From contig QHYH01000080.1 in the NCBI GenBank assembly GCA_003223215.1, positions 1 to 64,000 on the forward strand: a stretch of DNA of 64,000 nt, read 5' to 3'. Under the pieces are notes generated by a model that saw nothing but the letters and a program-made list of their open reading frames with translations, did not search any database and was not told where the DNA came from. Origin of the DNA: Acidobacteriota bacterium. GTDB taxonomy: Bacteria; Acidobacteriota; Terriglobia; Acidiferrales; UBA7541. The translations under genes were made by a program, and so were the position numbers. Positions within the stretch are counted from its first letter, which is position 1; each line of letters begins with the position of its first letter. Shown here in pieces: positions 63,775-64,000 of this stretch.

Positions 63775-64000
63775 ATGAAACTCGGATCTTCCTGTTTGCC
63801 TCTTCTCGCTGCAGGTTTGCTGCTCGGGGTGTTGCACGGCCCGGCGTTTGGTCAAGGCGCGGACGGGGGGCTGGACTCCGCTACGCTTTTGAAGCCGTCC
63901 GCCGACAGTTGGCCCACTTATCACGGAACGTACTCTGGTCAGCACCACAGCCGTCTAGCGCAGATTACTCCCGCGAATGTTTACCGGGTGACGCTTGCGT
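63775..64000 (+). CDS. PQQ-dependent alcohol dehydrogenase, 5' part
   Basis: Open from ATG 63775 to the end of the window. A signal peptide (KLGSSCLPLLAAGLLLGVLHG, cut near FGQ) is followed by SWPTYHGTYSGQHHSRL and QITPANV, the typical start of the quinoprotein methanol/ethanol dehydrogenase propeller. Only about 75 residues are seen. It is on the same strand as the cytochrome c gene and probably works with it, but the IS605-like scar lies between them. Confidence 0.8.
   Translation, partial: MKLGSSCLPLLAAGLLLGVLHGPAFGQGADGGLDSATLLKPSADSWPTYHGTYSGQHHSRLAQITPANVYRVTLA

Overview
The window looks like a chromosomal piece (about 58-60% GC by eye) of a soil Acidobacteriota bacterium. This is inferred from content: an Acidobacteria-type duplicated orphan ABC permease (ADOP), an Oar-like TonB-receptor remnant, a sigma factor/FecR/ABC operon, many short secreted proteins without assignable family, and numerous decayed mobile elements. 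I saw no rRNA, tRNA or CRISPR array.

Layout. 0.2-7 kb, plus strand: a cupin protein, then a three-subunit molybdenum hydroxylase operon (2Fe-2S, Mo, FAD) with a small Cys-rich protein, a DUF1326-type secreted protein and an unassigned secreted protein. 6.7-12.7 kb: a TonB-receptor remnant, a metallo-beta-lactamase-fold protein and an alpha/beta hydrolase on the minus strand, a broken porin, and a truncated insertion sequence encoding a SEC-C/DDE transposase. 12.7-16.1 kb: a Kdp potassium-sensing system in which KdpD is split into two divergent genes, next to kdpE and without kdpFABC.

16.2-32.9 kb is the most unusual part. Reading on the minus strand, a histidine kinase and response regulator are followed by a tight three-gene operon. 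Its first two genes encode secreted multicopper-oxidase-like proteins that each carry half of a complete copper site. The third encodes a 3189-residue secreted multidomain protein whose N-terminus resembles the second oxidase but lacks copper ligands. A strong stem-loop follows. A decayed copy of the giant protein's C-terminus lies just beyond the next gene.

33.4-50 kb: an IS630 remnant, a PEGA-protein pair, a six-gene sigma/FecR/two-ABC-transporter operon, a possible group II intron fragment, a second ABC operon under a YtrA-type GntR repressor with a perfect operator palindrome, two small secreted proteins, a frameshifted ADOP permease and a Crp/Fnr regulator. 50-64 kb: a PilZ protein, an aldo/keto reductase, a hydrolase remnant, an acyl-CoA-dehydrogenase-like flavoprotein with a PhnD-like binding protein, a five-gene minus-strand operon (DoxX, GT2, TIGR04282/DUF2064, membrane glycosyltransferase, TusA-radical SAM fusion), a cystathionine gamma-synthase-like enzyme flanked by rhodanese and PIN-toxin remnants, and a cytochrome c / PQQ-dehydrogenase pair separated by an orphan IS605-like, omega-RNA-like element.

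Genes are mostly in tight operons with ATGA overlaps. Pseudogenes and IS scars cluster at 6.7-12.7, 16.2, 33-34, 43, 53.6, 60.7 and 62-63.7 kb, so this is an actively eroding accessory region.
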